64,000 nucleotides of DNA, taken from Opitutaceae bacterium. Its GTDB lineage: Bacteria; Verrucomicrobiota; Verrucomicrobiia; Opitutales; Opitutaceae. The notes under the pieces are model-generated. The model was not told where the DNA came from, ran no database searches, and saw only the letters and a list, made by a program, of their open reading frames with translations. The position numbers were made by a program, and so were the translations under genes. Positions 41,580-50,592 of this stretch are shown piece after piece; position 1 is the stretch's first letter, and each line of letters opens with the position of its first letter. The DNA is taken from positions 1 to 64,000 of the forward strand of contig JAEUHC010000013.1 in the NCBI GenBank assembly GCA_016794785.1, in the 5' to 3' direction.

Positions 41580-44405
41580 ATGAAGCTCCTCCGCGCCCTC
41601 TGCCTTGCCCTCGCCCTCGCAGCTCCGGTCCTCGCCGCGAGCGCCCCCGTCCCCGCGCTGCCACCGCGCGTGCAGGCCCCGACCGACACCGCGCAGTTCC
41701 GCCGCTTCGTGCTCGAAAACGGCATGCGCGTGCTCCTCGTGTCGGACGCGAAATTCAACAAGTCCGGAGCGGCGATCGTCGTGCCCATCGGCGCCGGCGA
41801 CGATCCGGCGGATCGCGAGGGCATGGCGCACTTCCTCGAGCACATGCTGTTTCTCGGCACGGAAAAATATCCCGACGCCAACGCCTACGGGAATTTCATG
41901 CAGACCAACGGCGGCTACAACAACGCCTACACCGCCTCGGACCACACGAACTACCAGTTCGAGGTGCGGCACGAGGCCTTCGCCGAGGGCGTGGACCGGC
42001 TCGCGCAGTTCTTCATCGCGCCGCTCTTCACGCCCGAGTTCACCGGCCGCGAGATCAACGCCGTGCACAACGAGGCGATGCGCCACGTGCAGAACGACTC
42101 GCGCCGGCGCTTCCTCGTCGCCGCCGGGCTCTACGCGCCGGGCAGCCCGGAGAGCAAGTTCGGCACCGGCAACAAGGACACGCTCGCTGGCGCCACGCCC
42201 GCGCAGGTGCGCGCGTTCTACGAGGCCACGCACACCGCCGACCGCATGGCGCTCGCCCTCTGCGGCAAGGCGCCGCTCGACGAGCTGGAGAAGCTCGCGC
42301 GCGAGAAATTCGGCCCCGTGCCGCGGCGCAACGTCGCCCCGCCGGTGCGCGAGGCGCGTTTCCTCCCGCGCAAGGCCGCGCTGCGCCTCGCGCAGGTCGA
42401 GCCGATCAAGGAGGAGCGCGCGCTCAGCCTCGAGTTCGCCGTGCCCGGCACACGCGCGGACTTCGCGAGCAAGCCCGACGAGCTGCTCACCCAGTTGATC
42501 AGCTACCCCGGTCCCGGCGGTCTGGTGGAGGCGCTCAAGCGCGACGGCCTGATCAACGGACTCAACGCCTTCGTGTGGGAGCGCACGCCCGTCTATGGCT
42601 CGCTCTTCATCGGCGCCGATCTCACGCCGGCGGGCAAGGAGCAGCGGACCCGCGTGCTCGCGGAAATCTTCGCCTACCTCGCGCACCTCAGGGCCTCGCC
42701 GTTTCCCGCCGACTTCTACCGCGACCGCGCGCGCATCGCCGCGCTCAACGAAACCTACAAGGATCGCGGCGAGGGCGCCGCGCTCGCCACGCGCCTCGCG
42801 AACCAGGCGCTCTTCTACCCGCTCGAGATCGCCGAGCGCGCGGCCGATGTCTGGGGCGCGCCCGACGAGGCCGCCTACCGCCGCCTGCTCAACTCGCTCA
42901 CCGCCGACAACGCGCTCGTGATGCTCTCCGCCAAGGGCGTGCCCACCGACCGGAAGGAGCGCATCTACGGCACCGCCTACTCCTACACCGAGGAAACCGG
43001 CGCGGCCTACGCCGCGATCGCGAATCCGGTCTCGAAAAACAAGTTCACCCTGCCCGGCGCCAACCGCTTCATGCCCGCGCAGACCCCGCTGCTCGCCGAG
43101 CGGCCCGTCGTGCTCATCAACGAGCCGGGCCTCGTGCTGCACTACGCGCCCGACACGGAGTTCCAGCGCCCGCAGACGGCGCTGAGCGTGCGCTTCGTGC
43201 CCGTGCGCGAGCTGGGCAGCGCCCGCTCCGCCGCGCTGCTGCGGCTCTACGGCGCATGCCTGGGCGACTTCCTCGCGCCCGCGAGCGCCGATGCCGACCT
43301 GGCCGGCCTCGAGCTCGCGTCGGAATTCACGCTGGAGGGCGCCAAGTTCTCCGCCGCGGGCTACGGCGACTCCGCCGCGCGCTACCTCGCGCACATCGCG
43401 GAAAACCTGAAGACCTTCACCCTCGCCCCCGGCCGCTTCGAGGCGATCAAGGAGGCCGTGCTGCGCAGTCTGCGCAGTTACAATCAGACCGAGGCCTACG
43501 TGCTCGCGCGCGACCGGCGCGACGCGCTGATGCGCGAGTTCCACTATCTCCCCGGCGAAGTCATCGCGATCACGGAGGCTTCCGGGTGGGGCGACGTGCA
43601 GGCGTTCGCGAAGAAATTCTTCGCCCGCGGCGCCCTCGAGGCTGTCGTCCACGGCCACTTCTCCGCCGAGCAGGCGAGCGCCACCGCGCGGCTGCTCGCC
43701 CAGAAAGTCGGCGCCCAACCGGCAGCCCCCGCCGAGCTGCTGCGCCGCCGCCACGTCTCGATCGCGCCGGGCGAGAACATCGTCGACGCCGGCCTGATCG
43801 AGGGCGTGAACTCGGCCTTCATCGGCGACTATGTGCTCGGCGACGACTCGCCCGCGCTCCGCGTCGCGGCCGCTGTCGCCGGGAATTTCTTCGGCGATCC
43901 GTTCTTCAGCGAGCTGCGCACGAAGCAGCAGCTCGGCTACATCGTCGGCTCCTCCGCGAGCGGCTCGCTGCGGCACCGGTATTTCACCTTTGTCATCCAA
44001 TCGAGCGGCTACCCGCCCGAGGAGCTGCGCCGCCGGGCCGAGGCGTTCATCGCCACCCTGCCCGCGGCGCTCGCCGCCGTTTCCGACGAGCAGTGGGCCA
44101 CCCTGATCGCCGGCGCGCGCTCGCAATTCGAGGAAAAGCCGAAAAGCATCCGCGACAAGGCGGAGATCTTCTTCGGCCGCGCCTACAACTACGGCGGCGA
44201 ATGGGATCGGCAGCAGGCCTCGCTCGCGGCGCTCGCCGCGCTCACCAAGCAGCAGGCGGTCGATCTGCTCACGCAGGCGCTCGCCCCCGAGACCGCGCGC
44301 CGCCGCACGATCCTCCTCGGCAGCAAGACCCACCCGCTCGACTCGATGACGAAGCCCGCCTTCTCCGAGCGGGAATTGTGGAAACCCTCGCGCCAATACC
44401 AGTGA
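41580..44405 (+). CDS. M16 zinc metallopeptidase (pitrilysin/insulinase type)
   Basis: A 941-residue secreted zinc peptidase starting at MKLLRALCLALALAAPVLAAS (signal peptide). The inverted zinc motif is HFLEH (84-88), with the downstream glutamate in EINAVHNEAMRH. The order of domains matches pitrilysin (E. coli Ptr, 962): active domain, inactive homologue, and a C-terminal M16-like part with SELRTKQQLGYIVGSSASG, the conserved substrate-binding segment. It degrades short peptides in the periplasm. Followed 19 bases later by another M16 gene. Confidence 0.92.
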   Translation: MKLLRALCLALALAAPVLAASAPVPALPPRVQAPTDTAQFRRFVLENGMRVLLVSDAKFNKSGAAIVVPIGAGDDPADREGMAHFLEHMLFLGTEKYPDANAYGNFMQTNGGYNNAYTASDHTNYQFEVRHEAFAEGVDRLAQFFIAPLFTPEFTGREINAVHNEAMRHVQNDSRRRFLVAAGLYAPGSPESKFGTGNKDTLAGATPAQVRAFYEATHTADRMALALCGKAPLDELEKLAREKFGPVPRRNVAPPVREARFLPRKAALRLAQVEPIKEERALSLEFAVPGTRADFASKPDELLTQLISYPGPGGLVEALKRDGLINGLNAFVWERTPVYGSLFIGADLTPAGKEQRTRVLAEIFAYLAHLRASPFPADFYRDRARIAALNETYKDRGEGAALATRLANQALFYPLEIAERAADVWGAPDEAAYRRLLNSLTADNALVMLSAKGVPTDRKERIYGTAYSYTEETGAAYAAIANPVSKNKFTLPGANRFMPAQTPLLAERPVVLINEPGLVLHYAPDTEFQRPQTALSVRFVPVRELGSARSAALLRLYGACLGDFLAPASADADLAGLELASEFTLEGAKFSAAGYGDSAARYLAHIAENLKTFTLAPGRFEAIKEAVLRSLRSYNQTEAYVLARDRRDALMREFHYLPGEVIAITEASGWGDVQAFAKKFFARGALEAVVHGHFSAEQASATARLLAQKVGAQPAAPAELLRRRHVSIAPGENIVDAGLIEGVNSAFIGDYVLGDDSPALRVAAAVAGNFFGDPFFSELRTKQQLGYIVGSSASGSLRHRYFTFVIQSSGYPPEELRRRAEAFIATLPAALAAVSDEQWATLIAGARSQFEEKPKSIRDKAEIFFGRAYNYGGEWDRQQASLAALAALTKQQAVDLLTQALAPETARRRTILLGSKTHPLDSMTKPAFSERELWKPSRQYQ

Positions 44406-44424
44406 GCCACCGCCCACCTTTGCC

Positions 44425-47196
44425 ATGAAACGCCTGCTTCGCTGCCTCCTCCTTTCCACCCTCTGCCTCTGGTCCGTGCGCGCCGCGACGCCGGCCGGCT
44501 TTACCCACGTGAAGAACCTCGGCGGCATCGCCGAATATCGCCTCACCGGCAACGATCTCAACGTGCTCCTGCTGGAGGATCACTCGGCCCCGGTGCTCAC
44601 CTTCATGGTGACCTACCGCGTGGGCTCGCGCAACGAGGTCACCGGCACCACCGGCGCCACGCACCTGCTCGAGCACCTCATGTTCAAGGGCTCGAAAAAC
44701 TTTCATCCCGGCATCGGCAAGGGCTTCGACACCCTCATGGACCGCATCGGCGGCATCAACAACGCCACCACCTGGCTCGACCGCACCAACTACTACGAGA
44801 ATCTCCCGAGCCAGCACCTCGAGCTCGCGGTCCAGCTCGAGGCCGATCGCATGCGCGGCCTCCTCCTCCGCGAGGAGGACCGCCAGCCGGAGATGACCGT
44901 GGTGCGCAACGAATTCGAGCGCGGCGAAAACGATCCCAGCGAGGCCCTCGACAAGGAGGTCAGCGCCGCCGCCTACCTCGCGCATCCCTACCATCACCCG
45001 ACCATCGGCTGGCGCTCCGACATCGAGAAGGTCTCGATCGAGAAGCTGCGCGAATTCTACGACACGTTCTACTGGCCCGACAACGCGACCGTCACCGTCA
45101 TCGGCGATTTCCAGCCCGCGGCCGCGCTCGCGTTGATTGGAAAATATTTCGGCGCCATCCCGCGCGCGCCCAAACCCATCCCGCAGGTTTACACCGAGGA
45201 ACCCGCGCAGACCGGCCCGCGCCGCGTCGTTGTGAAACGCCCCGGCGAGGTCGGTGTCGTGCAGATCGGTTTCAAGGCCCCCGGTGCGCTCCACGCCGAT
45301 CATCCCGCGCTCGATGTGCTCGCGGCCGTGCTGAGCGACGGCAAGACCAGCCGCCTCTACCGCGCCCTCATTGACCCCAACCTCGCGATCAACGCCGACG
45401 CCGCCAAGGGCTTCTTCCGCGACAACACCCTCTTCAACGTCACCGCCCTCCTCGCCCCGGGCGCCACGCACGCGCAGGCCGAGCAGACGCTCCTCGCCGA
45501 AATCGCCAAGGTGCAGCGCGACGGCGTCGCCCCCGCCGAGGTCGAGCGCGCGATCAACAAGCTGCTCGCGGGCCACGCCTACCGCCGCGATGGCTCCTTC
45601 GCCATCGCCGGCCAGCTCAACGAGGCCATCGCCGTCGGCGACTGGACCTACTACCACACCCTCCTCGAAAAACTGAAAACCGTGACGCCCGCCGACGTGC
45701 AGCGCGTCGCGCAGACCTACTGCATCGAGGACCAGAGCACGACCGGCTGGTTCATCCCGCAGGCCGAGGCGCCGGCGAAGGCGACGAGTTCGATCCTGCG
45801 GGCCGGCGAGATTTCGGGCCACGCGCGCGGGCCGCATTATTATCGCAGACCCGATGAGGCCCGCGGGCGCCCCCAAGGCGCGGCCCTGCAACAATCGGCC
45901 ACCCCCGCCGGCGGTCTCGGTGGCGGCGCCGCCATCGCGCCCAATGTCCGTCGCCGCAGCCTCGCCGGGATCGACGTCGTCACGCTCAAGACTTCGATCA
46001 AGGAAGTCGTCACGCTCCGCGGCATCGTGGGCGCAGGCGATGTGTTCAACCCGCCCGGCAACTCAGCCATCGCCGACCTCGCCGCCGGCATGATCGACAA
46101 GGGCACCGTGCAGCAGGACAAGTTTGCCGTCGCCGCCCAGCTGGAGCAGGCCGGCGCCACGCTCGGCTTCGGCACCGACTCGCACGCGCTCAACATCCAG
46201 GGCAAATGCCTGCGCCGGGATCTGCCCCTCGTGCTCGGGCTGCTTGCCGAGCAGCTGCGCACCCCGCGCTTCGACGCCGAGGAATTCGCCAAGCTCAAGA
46301 AACAGATCGCCGGCCGCTTCAAGCGCCAGCTCGAGGACACCGGCTTCCGCGCCGAGGGGGCCTTTGCCCGCGCCGTCTTCCCCACCGGCCACCCGAACCG
46401 CCCGCCCGCCGACGATCGCTACCTCGCGGATCTCGAGGCGGCGACCCTCGACCAGGTGAAGGCCTTCCACGCCGCGCACTACGGCCCCGCCGCCGCGCGC
46501 CTCGTGCTCGTGGGCGACGTCGATGACGCCGCGATCGATCGCACGCTCACCGAGCGGTTCGCCGGGTGGACGGGCGGCCGCGTGCTGCCAGCCGCCACCC
46601 CTGCCCCGACGCTCACCGCCGGCCGCACGGAGAAAGTGGAGATGCCCGGCAAGACCAGCGTCTCGCTCGTCATCGGCCAGCCTTCGGGCCTGCGCGCGCG
46701 CGATGCCGGTTACCAACCGCTCCACTTTGCCACCGCCGTGCTTGGCAGCGGATTTTTCTCCGCCCGCCTGCTCGACATCATCCGCAACCAGGAAGGCCTC
46801 ACCTACGGCATCGGCGCGCAGCTCGGCGCCGACGCGCACGCGGACGGTTCGTGGAGCATTCAAGCAACGTTCTCGCCCGAGCTGCTCGACCAAGGGCTCG
46901 CCTCCACCCTGCGCGAGCTGCGGCGTTTCCACGCGCAGGGTGTCACGGCCGATGAGCTGGCGAATTTCAAGGTCACGCTCACCGGCACGCACCAAGTCAC
47001 CCTGGCCACCACCGGCGGAGTTGCCTCCGCGCTGCTCAACGCCCTGCGCCGCGGCTACGGCCCCGAATGGGTGGACGACTACCCGCGCCAGCTCCAGGCT
47101 CTCACGCTAACCGAGGTCAACGCCGCCATCAAACAGCGCCTCGATCCCGATCGGATGGTAACGGTGCTCGCGGGCACTCTGCCGGTGGCAAAGTGA
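44425..47196 (+). CDS. M16 zinc metallopeptidase, second copy (tandem domains)
   Basis: A 923-residue secreted protein (signal peptide 1-20). The N-terminal M16 half has the zinc motif HLLEH (80-84) with Glu in MTVVRNEFERGEN. The C-terminal half lacks this motif, being the catalytically silent partner; it has GFFSARLLDIIRNQEGLTYGIGAQL, the usual R/Y substrate-binding block. The linker (about 465-510) is Gly/Ala/Arg-rich and unlike the rest. It differs from the first copy in class (closer to PqqL/YmxG than pitrilysin). Forms a two-gene peptidase operon with its neighbour. Confidence 0.92.
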   Translation: MKRLLRCLLLSTLCLWSVRAATPAGFTHVKNLGGIAEYRLTGNDLNVLLLEDHSAPVLTFMVTYRVGSRNEVTGTTGATHLLEHLMFKGSKNFHPGIGKGFDTLMDRIGGINNATTWLDRTNYYENLPSQHLELAVQLEADRMRGLLLREEDRQPEMTVVRNEFERGENDPSEALDKEVSAAAYLAHPYHHPTIGWRSDIEKVSIEKLREFYDTFYWPDNATVTVIGDFQPAAALALIGKYFGAIPRAPKPIPQVYTEEPAQTGPRRVVVKRPGEVGVVQIGFKAPGALHADHPALDVLAAVLSDGKTSRLYRALIDPNLAINADAAKGFFRDNTLFNVTALLAPGATHAQAEQTLLAEIAKVQRDGVAPAEVERAINKLLAGHAYRRDGSFAIAGQLNEAIAVGDWTYYHTLLEKLKTVTPADVQRVAQTYCIEDQSTTGWFIPQAEAPAKATSSILRAGEISGHARGPHYYRRPDEARGRPQGAALQQSATPAGGLGGGAAIAPNVRRRSLAGIDVVTLKTSIKEVVTLRGIVGAGDVFNPPGNSAIADLAAGMIDKGTVQQDKFAVAAQLEQAGATLGFGTDSHALNIQGKCLRRDLPLVLGLLAEQLRTPRFDAEEFAKLKKQIAGRFKRQLEDTGFRAEGAFARAVFPTGHPNRPPADDRYLADLEAATLDQVKAFHAAHYGPAAARLVLVGDVDDAAIDRTLTERFAGWTGGRVLPAATPAPTLTAGRTEKVEMPGKTSVSLVIGQPSGLRARDAGYQPLHFATAVLGSGFFSARLLDIIRNQEGLTYGIGAQLGADAHADGSWSIQATFSPELLDQGLASTLRELRRFHAQGVTADELANFKVTLTGTHQVTLATTGGVASALLNALRRGYGPEWVDDYPRQLQALTLTEVNAAIKQRLDPDRMVTVLAGTLPVAK

Positions 47197-47204
47197 TGTC
47201 ATTG

Positions 47205-47274
47205 GTAGCGCGAGGCTTCAGCCCGCGCCGAACGTGATGTCGCCTTCCATGCGCGGGCTGAAGCCTCGCGCTAC
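47205..47274. repeat. Intergenic twin-hairpin (REPIN-like) element, GTAG heads
   Basis: Perfect 24-base inverted arms (47204-47227 and 47252-47275) around a 24-base centre. Each arm starts with GTAG and forms its own hairpin (GCGCGAGGC-TTCA-GCCCGCGC, one bulge). A third sequence family with the same design as the other GTAG elements. It lies 8 bases past the M16 stop. Confidence 0.75.
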
Positions 47275-47409
47275 CTCGGAGTCTCGCCTCTCACGGACCA
47301 AGGCTTCAACCCACTCTCGCACCGCGGAAACTTTACTCAACGTTCACGCCGTTGTGCCGATTAGTCTTTGACCGGAGTCGTGCACCGACCCCACCGTTTT
47401 CCCAACGAA

Positions 47410-47712
47410 ATGAACGCAGATCTGACACCGCTGCAAAAAGCCGCCGAGCCGCTCTGGATCCAAATCCAGACGCTGTTCGCCGAGCATCATTTCATCACGA
47501 TCGTGTGCGGGTTCTTCGCCCTGCTGATGACGATCAGCTTCTACAAATTTCTTCGCAACATCAGCCCGGCGCTCGTCGGCTTCGTGCTGCTGCTCCTCGT
47601 GGCCGTGCTCGTGATGCACTGGACGCAGACCCGGACCGAGCCCGTGGTGCTGAAGCCCTTCATCGACGGCCTCGCGCCGTTCTTCCCCACGGTCCCGACC
47701 ACACGAGTCTGA
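47410..47712 (+). CDS. Small membrane protein, hypothetical
   Basis: A 100-residue protein starting at MNADLTPLQK. It has two transmembrane segments (about 28-46 FITIVCGFFALLMTISFYKF and 52-71 ALVGFVLLLLVAVLVMHW) joined by a short basic turn, KFLRNIS. No signal peptide or known family. The ATG at 47410 is preferred to an upstream non-ATG start because the extra residues are random. It is convergent with the PRiA4 gene. Confidence 0.55.
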   Translation: MNADLTPLQKAAEPLWIQIQTLFAEHHFITIVCGFFALLMTISFYKFLRNISPALVGFVLLLLVAVLVMHWTQTRTEPVVLKPFIDGLAPFFPTVPTTRV

Positions 47713-47745
47713 GCGGACCGGCGGAAGGTGAGGCGAACCGGGCCG

Positions 47746-48345
47746 CTACTTCCGGAGTTTTTTCAGCGCCTGGTTGATCTTCGGCAGGCTGACCGCCTCC
47801 GGATCGTAGTCGGGGCCGAGCCACTCGCGCCACTCGCGACCCAGCTCGGTGTGCGGCTCCTTGAGGCAGGCGAGCATGTCGTGATAGGCATCGAGCCCGC
47901 CGCAGTCCTCCGGCGGCCCCGCGCGTTCGCCGCCGAGGCAGGCGGGATAGTAATGCCCCTTTTCCACCGTGCCCACTTTCTCGAGCTTGATCTCGATCTG
48001 CCAGCCGTCGCCGAAGTGGTAGCCGTAGGTGAAACGTTCGCGATGCTCGAGATCGAGCTCGGCAAGAGTGATGTCGCGGTCGTCCTCAATCGTGAGTTCG
48101 TCGCGCTTGAGCGGGTTGCCGTAGCGTAGGTCGTCCACGTTGAAGGCATGGGTCTGGTAGTCGAACCAGTCGAAGGCCACTTGGATGGCATCGTGCAGGC
48201 GCGAGAGCCACATCGACTCGCGCACGAGAAGCCGGCGCCAGACCGGAGGCTGGCAGGCGACGACCTGCAAGCGCAGCAGCAGCGTGCGCTCGGCGGGCTT
48301 CTTCGCGCGCACCTTGGTGCCCTTGCCTTCATGGAGACCAATCAT
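47746..48345 (-). CDS. Plasmid pRiA4b ORF-3 family protein
   Basis: A 199-residue protein of the PRiA4_ORF3 family, of unknown function but widespread in bacteria and often near mobile DNA. The family blocks are present: LLLRLQVVACQPPVWRRLLVRESMWLSRLHDAIQVAFDWFDYQTHAF, RFTYGYHFGDGWQIEIKLEKV, and YPACLGGERAGPPEDCGGLDAYHDML with its conserved PPEDCGG. Ends in a basic KKLRK tail. Single gene. Confidence 0.9.
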   Translation of the reverse strand: MIGLHEGKGTKVRAKKPAERTLLLRLQVVACQPPVWRRLLVRESMWLSRLHDAIQVAFDWFDYQTHAFNVDDLRYGNPLKRDELTIEDDRDITLAELDLEHRERFTYGYHFGDGWQIEIKLEKVGTVEKGHYYPACLGGERAGPPEDCGGLDAYHDMLACLKEPHTELGREWREWLGPDYDPEAVSLPKINQALKKLRK

Positions 48346-48399
48346 GGACCGGCCACTGTGCGCGCCTGCGCCCCGCGATCAACGCTCAACGCGAGGGTG

Positions 48400-50526
48400 C
48401 TACTTCGGCAGCGTGAAGCAGTAGAACATGTCGCCGGCCTTGGTCTCGGGTTTGCCGCCGCCGCCGGCGGCGATGACGACGTATTGGCGGCCGTTGACTT
48501 CGAAGGTGGAGGGCGTCGCGTAGCCGCCGAACTCCATTTGAAATTCCCAGAGCAGCTCGCCGGTATCCTTGTCGAAGGCGTGGAAGCGCTCGTCCATCGC
48601 GGCCCCGATGAATACGAGGCCTCCCTTGGTCACGATGGGGCCGCCGATGTTGAAGGTGCCGGTGGGCGGCAGGCCGCGCGCCTCGAGCTTCGGATAGGTG
48701 CCGAGCGGCACGGACCACTTGACCTTGCCAGCATCGAGATCGACGGCGTGGAGCTGGCCCCAGGGGCGCTTGTTCACCGGAAAGCCCTCGGGGTCCTTCC
48801 ACTCGTGGTGGCCGGTCATGACGAAGGGGATCTCGTTGGCGTAGCTGACCTGGATGTCCCGGGCCTCGATCATCTCGTCCTGGCCGTCGCCGTAGAGGAA
48901 GGCGACGACAGCGCGCTTCTCCTGCGCGCTGAAGCTGGCAAACGACGGCATCTGGCCGCGACCGGTCTCGAGCAAGGCGAGCAACTGCTCGCGCGAGAGG
49001 CGCTCGCGCACCCGTTCGAGCGAGGGTGAGGCGGGATTATGCGGCGAGCCCGTGCCGTGGCAGCCGGCGCACACGCCCTGGTAGCTGCGTTTGCCGAGGT
49101 CGTGCAGGGAGACGCGCGATTCGGGCTTGGACGGCACCATCGCGGTGTATTCGACCTCATTGCTCGTGTTGACGTAAACGAGCCGCGTCTGGGGATCGAA
49201 GGCGGCGCCACCCCATTCGCAGCCGCCGTTGAATTGGGGCAGCACGGCCTTCTTCTGCAAAGAAGGCGGCGTGAACATCGGCGCAGGCTGGATGGTCTCG
49301 AGCTGCTTGAGGACAGCGGCCGTCGCGGCGGGATTGAGATCGGTCACATCGTCGCGCGTGAAGCCCTGCGGCGTGAGACGAAACTCCTCCGGCGGAAAAG
49401 GCTGCGTCGGGTAGCTGATCTCACCCGCGAGATCGCTCCGGGGCACCGGCAGCTCCTCGACAGGGAAGAGCGGCTCGCCGGTCACGCGGTCGAGCACGAA
49501 GAGGTGGCCCATCTTCGTCGGCTGGACGACGCAGTCGATCAGGCGGCCGTCGCGGCGGAGCTGCGCGAGCACAGGCGGCGTGGGCAGATCGTAGTCCCAG
49601 AGATCATGATGCACGGCCTGAAAGTGCCAGAGGCGCTTCCCGGTGGCGGCGTCGAGGGCGAGCGTGCAGTTGCCGAAGAGATTTTTTCCGGGGCGGTTGC
49701 CGCCCCACTTGTCGTTGGACGGCGAGCCGGTGCCCATGAACACGATGCCGCGCTCGTGATCGAGGGTGAAGCCGGACCAGGCGTTGGCGCTGCCGTTTTT
49801 CTTCCACGAATCGGGCGCCCAGGTGTCGTAGCCAAATTCGCCGGGGTGCGGGATGGTGTGGAAAATCCATTTGCGCTCGCCGGTGCGGACATCGAACGCG
49901 CGGATGTGGCCGGGAGCGGTGGGCTGCGGCCCCTCTCCCGTGGTCGAACCGAGGATGAGCAAATCCTGCCAAACGAGGCCGGGGGTGTTGTTGCCGACAC
50001 GGAGATAAAACACATCGGTGTCGAAACCGTCGCGGTGGCTGATGCGCCCGCCGCGACCGAAGGAAGGGATCGGTTTGCCCGTCTTGGCATCGAGGGCGTA
50101 GAGCCAGTCGCCAGCGGAGTGGAAGATGCGCGAGTCGCCGCGCCCGTCGGTCCAATGGGCGACGCCCCGGTTGAGGCCGCCGCCACGCTCGCCCTCCCAC
50201 GGATCGAAGCGCCAGAGGAGCTTGCCGGTCGCGGCGTCGAGCGCGGCGGCGTGCAGGCGCGGCGTGGTGACGAACATCACGCCATCGACCACGATCGGGT
50301 TGCACTCGATGGTGGTGCCCACGTCGCCGGTCTTCCACGTCCAGGCCAGCTGGAGACGCTTGACGTTGGGCTTGTTGATTTGGTCGAGCTCGGAGTAGTG
50401 CGAGCCGCCGTAGTCGCCGTGGTAGATTTGCCACTCGCGGCGGCTCGCTTTGGGATCGGCCGGCGCAGCGGCGGCCAAGGCAGGAGGGAGCACGGCGAGG
50501 CAAGCAAGCAGGCGCGCGGGGTGCAT
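48400..50526 (-). CDS. PQQ-dependent dehydrogenase with inserted cytochrome c domain
   Basis: A 708-residue quinoprotein (signal peptide 1-20, ending ALAAAAPAD). The eight-bladed propeller has WTWKTGDVGTTIECNPIVVDGVMFVTTP, LDAATGKLLWRFDP, LGSTTGEGPQPTAPGHIRAFDVRTGERKWIFHTIP and HHDLWDYDLPTPPVL. A monoheme cytochrome c domain (CAGCH, axial Met in GQMPSF) sits inside the propeller near residues 475-550, before the last blades. This layout resembles PQQ dehydrogenases oxidising sugars or alcohols, passing electrons through the in-chain heme. No PQQ synthesis genes are nearby. The substrate is unknown. Confidence 0.9.
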   Translation of the reverse strand: MHPARLLACLAVLPPALAAAAPADPKASRREWQIYHGDYGGSHYSELDQINKPNVKRLQLAWTWKTGDVGTTIECNPIVVDGVMFVTTPRLHAAALDAATGKLLWRFDPWEGERGGGLNRGVAHWTDGRGDSRIFHSAGDWLYALDAKTGKPIPSFGRGGRISHRDGFDTDVFYLRVGNNTPGLVWQDLLILGSTTGEGPQPTAPGHIRAFDVRTGERKWIFHTIPHPGEFGYDTWAPDSWKKNGSANAWSGFTLDHERGIVFMGTGSPSNDKWGGNRPGKNLFGNCTLALDAATGKRLWHFQAVHHDLWDYDLPTPPVLAQLRRDGRLIDCVVQPTKMGHLFVLDRVTGEPLFPVEELPVPRSDLAGEISYPTQPFPPEEFRLTPQGFTRDDVTDLNPAATAAVLKQLETIQPAPMFTPPSLQKKAVLPQFNGGCEWGGAAFDPQTRLVYVNTSNEVEYTAMVPSKPESRVSLHDLGKRSYQGVCAGCHGTGSPHNPASPSLERVRERLSREQLLALLETGRGQMPSFASFSAQEKRAVVAFLYGDGQDEMIEARDIQVSYANEIPFVMTGHHEWKDPEGFPVNKRPWGQLHAVDLDAGKVKWSVPLGTYPKLEARGLPPTGTFNIGGPIVTKGGLVFIGAAMDERFHAFDKDTGELLWEFQMEFGGYATPSTFEVNGRQYVVIAAGGGGKPETKAGDMFYCFTLPK

Positions 50527-50592
50527 GGGGGCGCACCCACCGTGACGCGAGGCGCCGCCCCGGGCAACTGCGCAGTGGCGGCGCGGGCGCGA

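Noticed and set aside
41439-44561. A minus-strand open frame of about 1040 residues opposite the first M16 peptidase
   Set aside because: It is a GC-codon mirror of the real gene: composition is Arg/Gly/Ala/Glu-rich, it has no domain, and the plus-strand gene has a signal peptide and zinc motif.
45770-45905. The odd linker in the second M16 protein as another palindromic insertion
   Set aside because: The DNA does not form the twin-hairpin structure and does not match the recD2 elements; it is a low-complexity linker.
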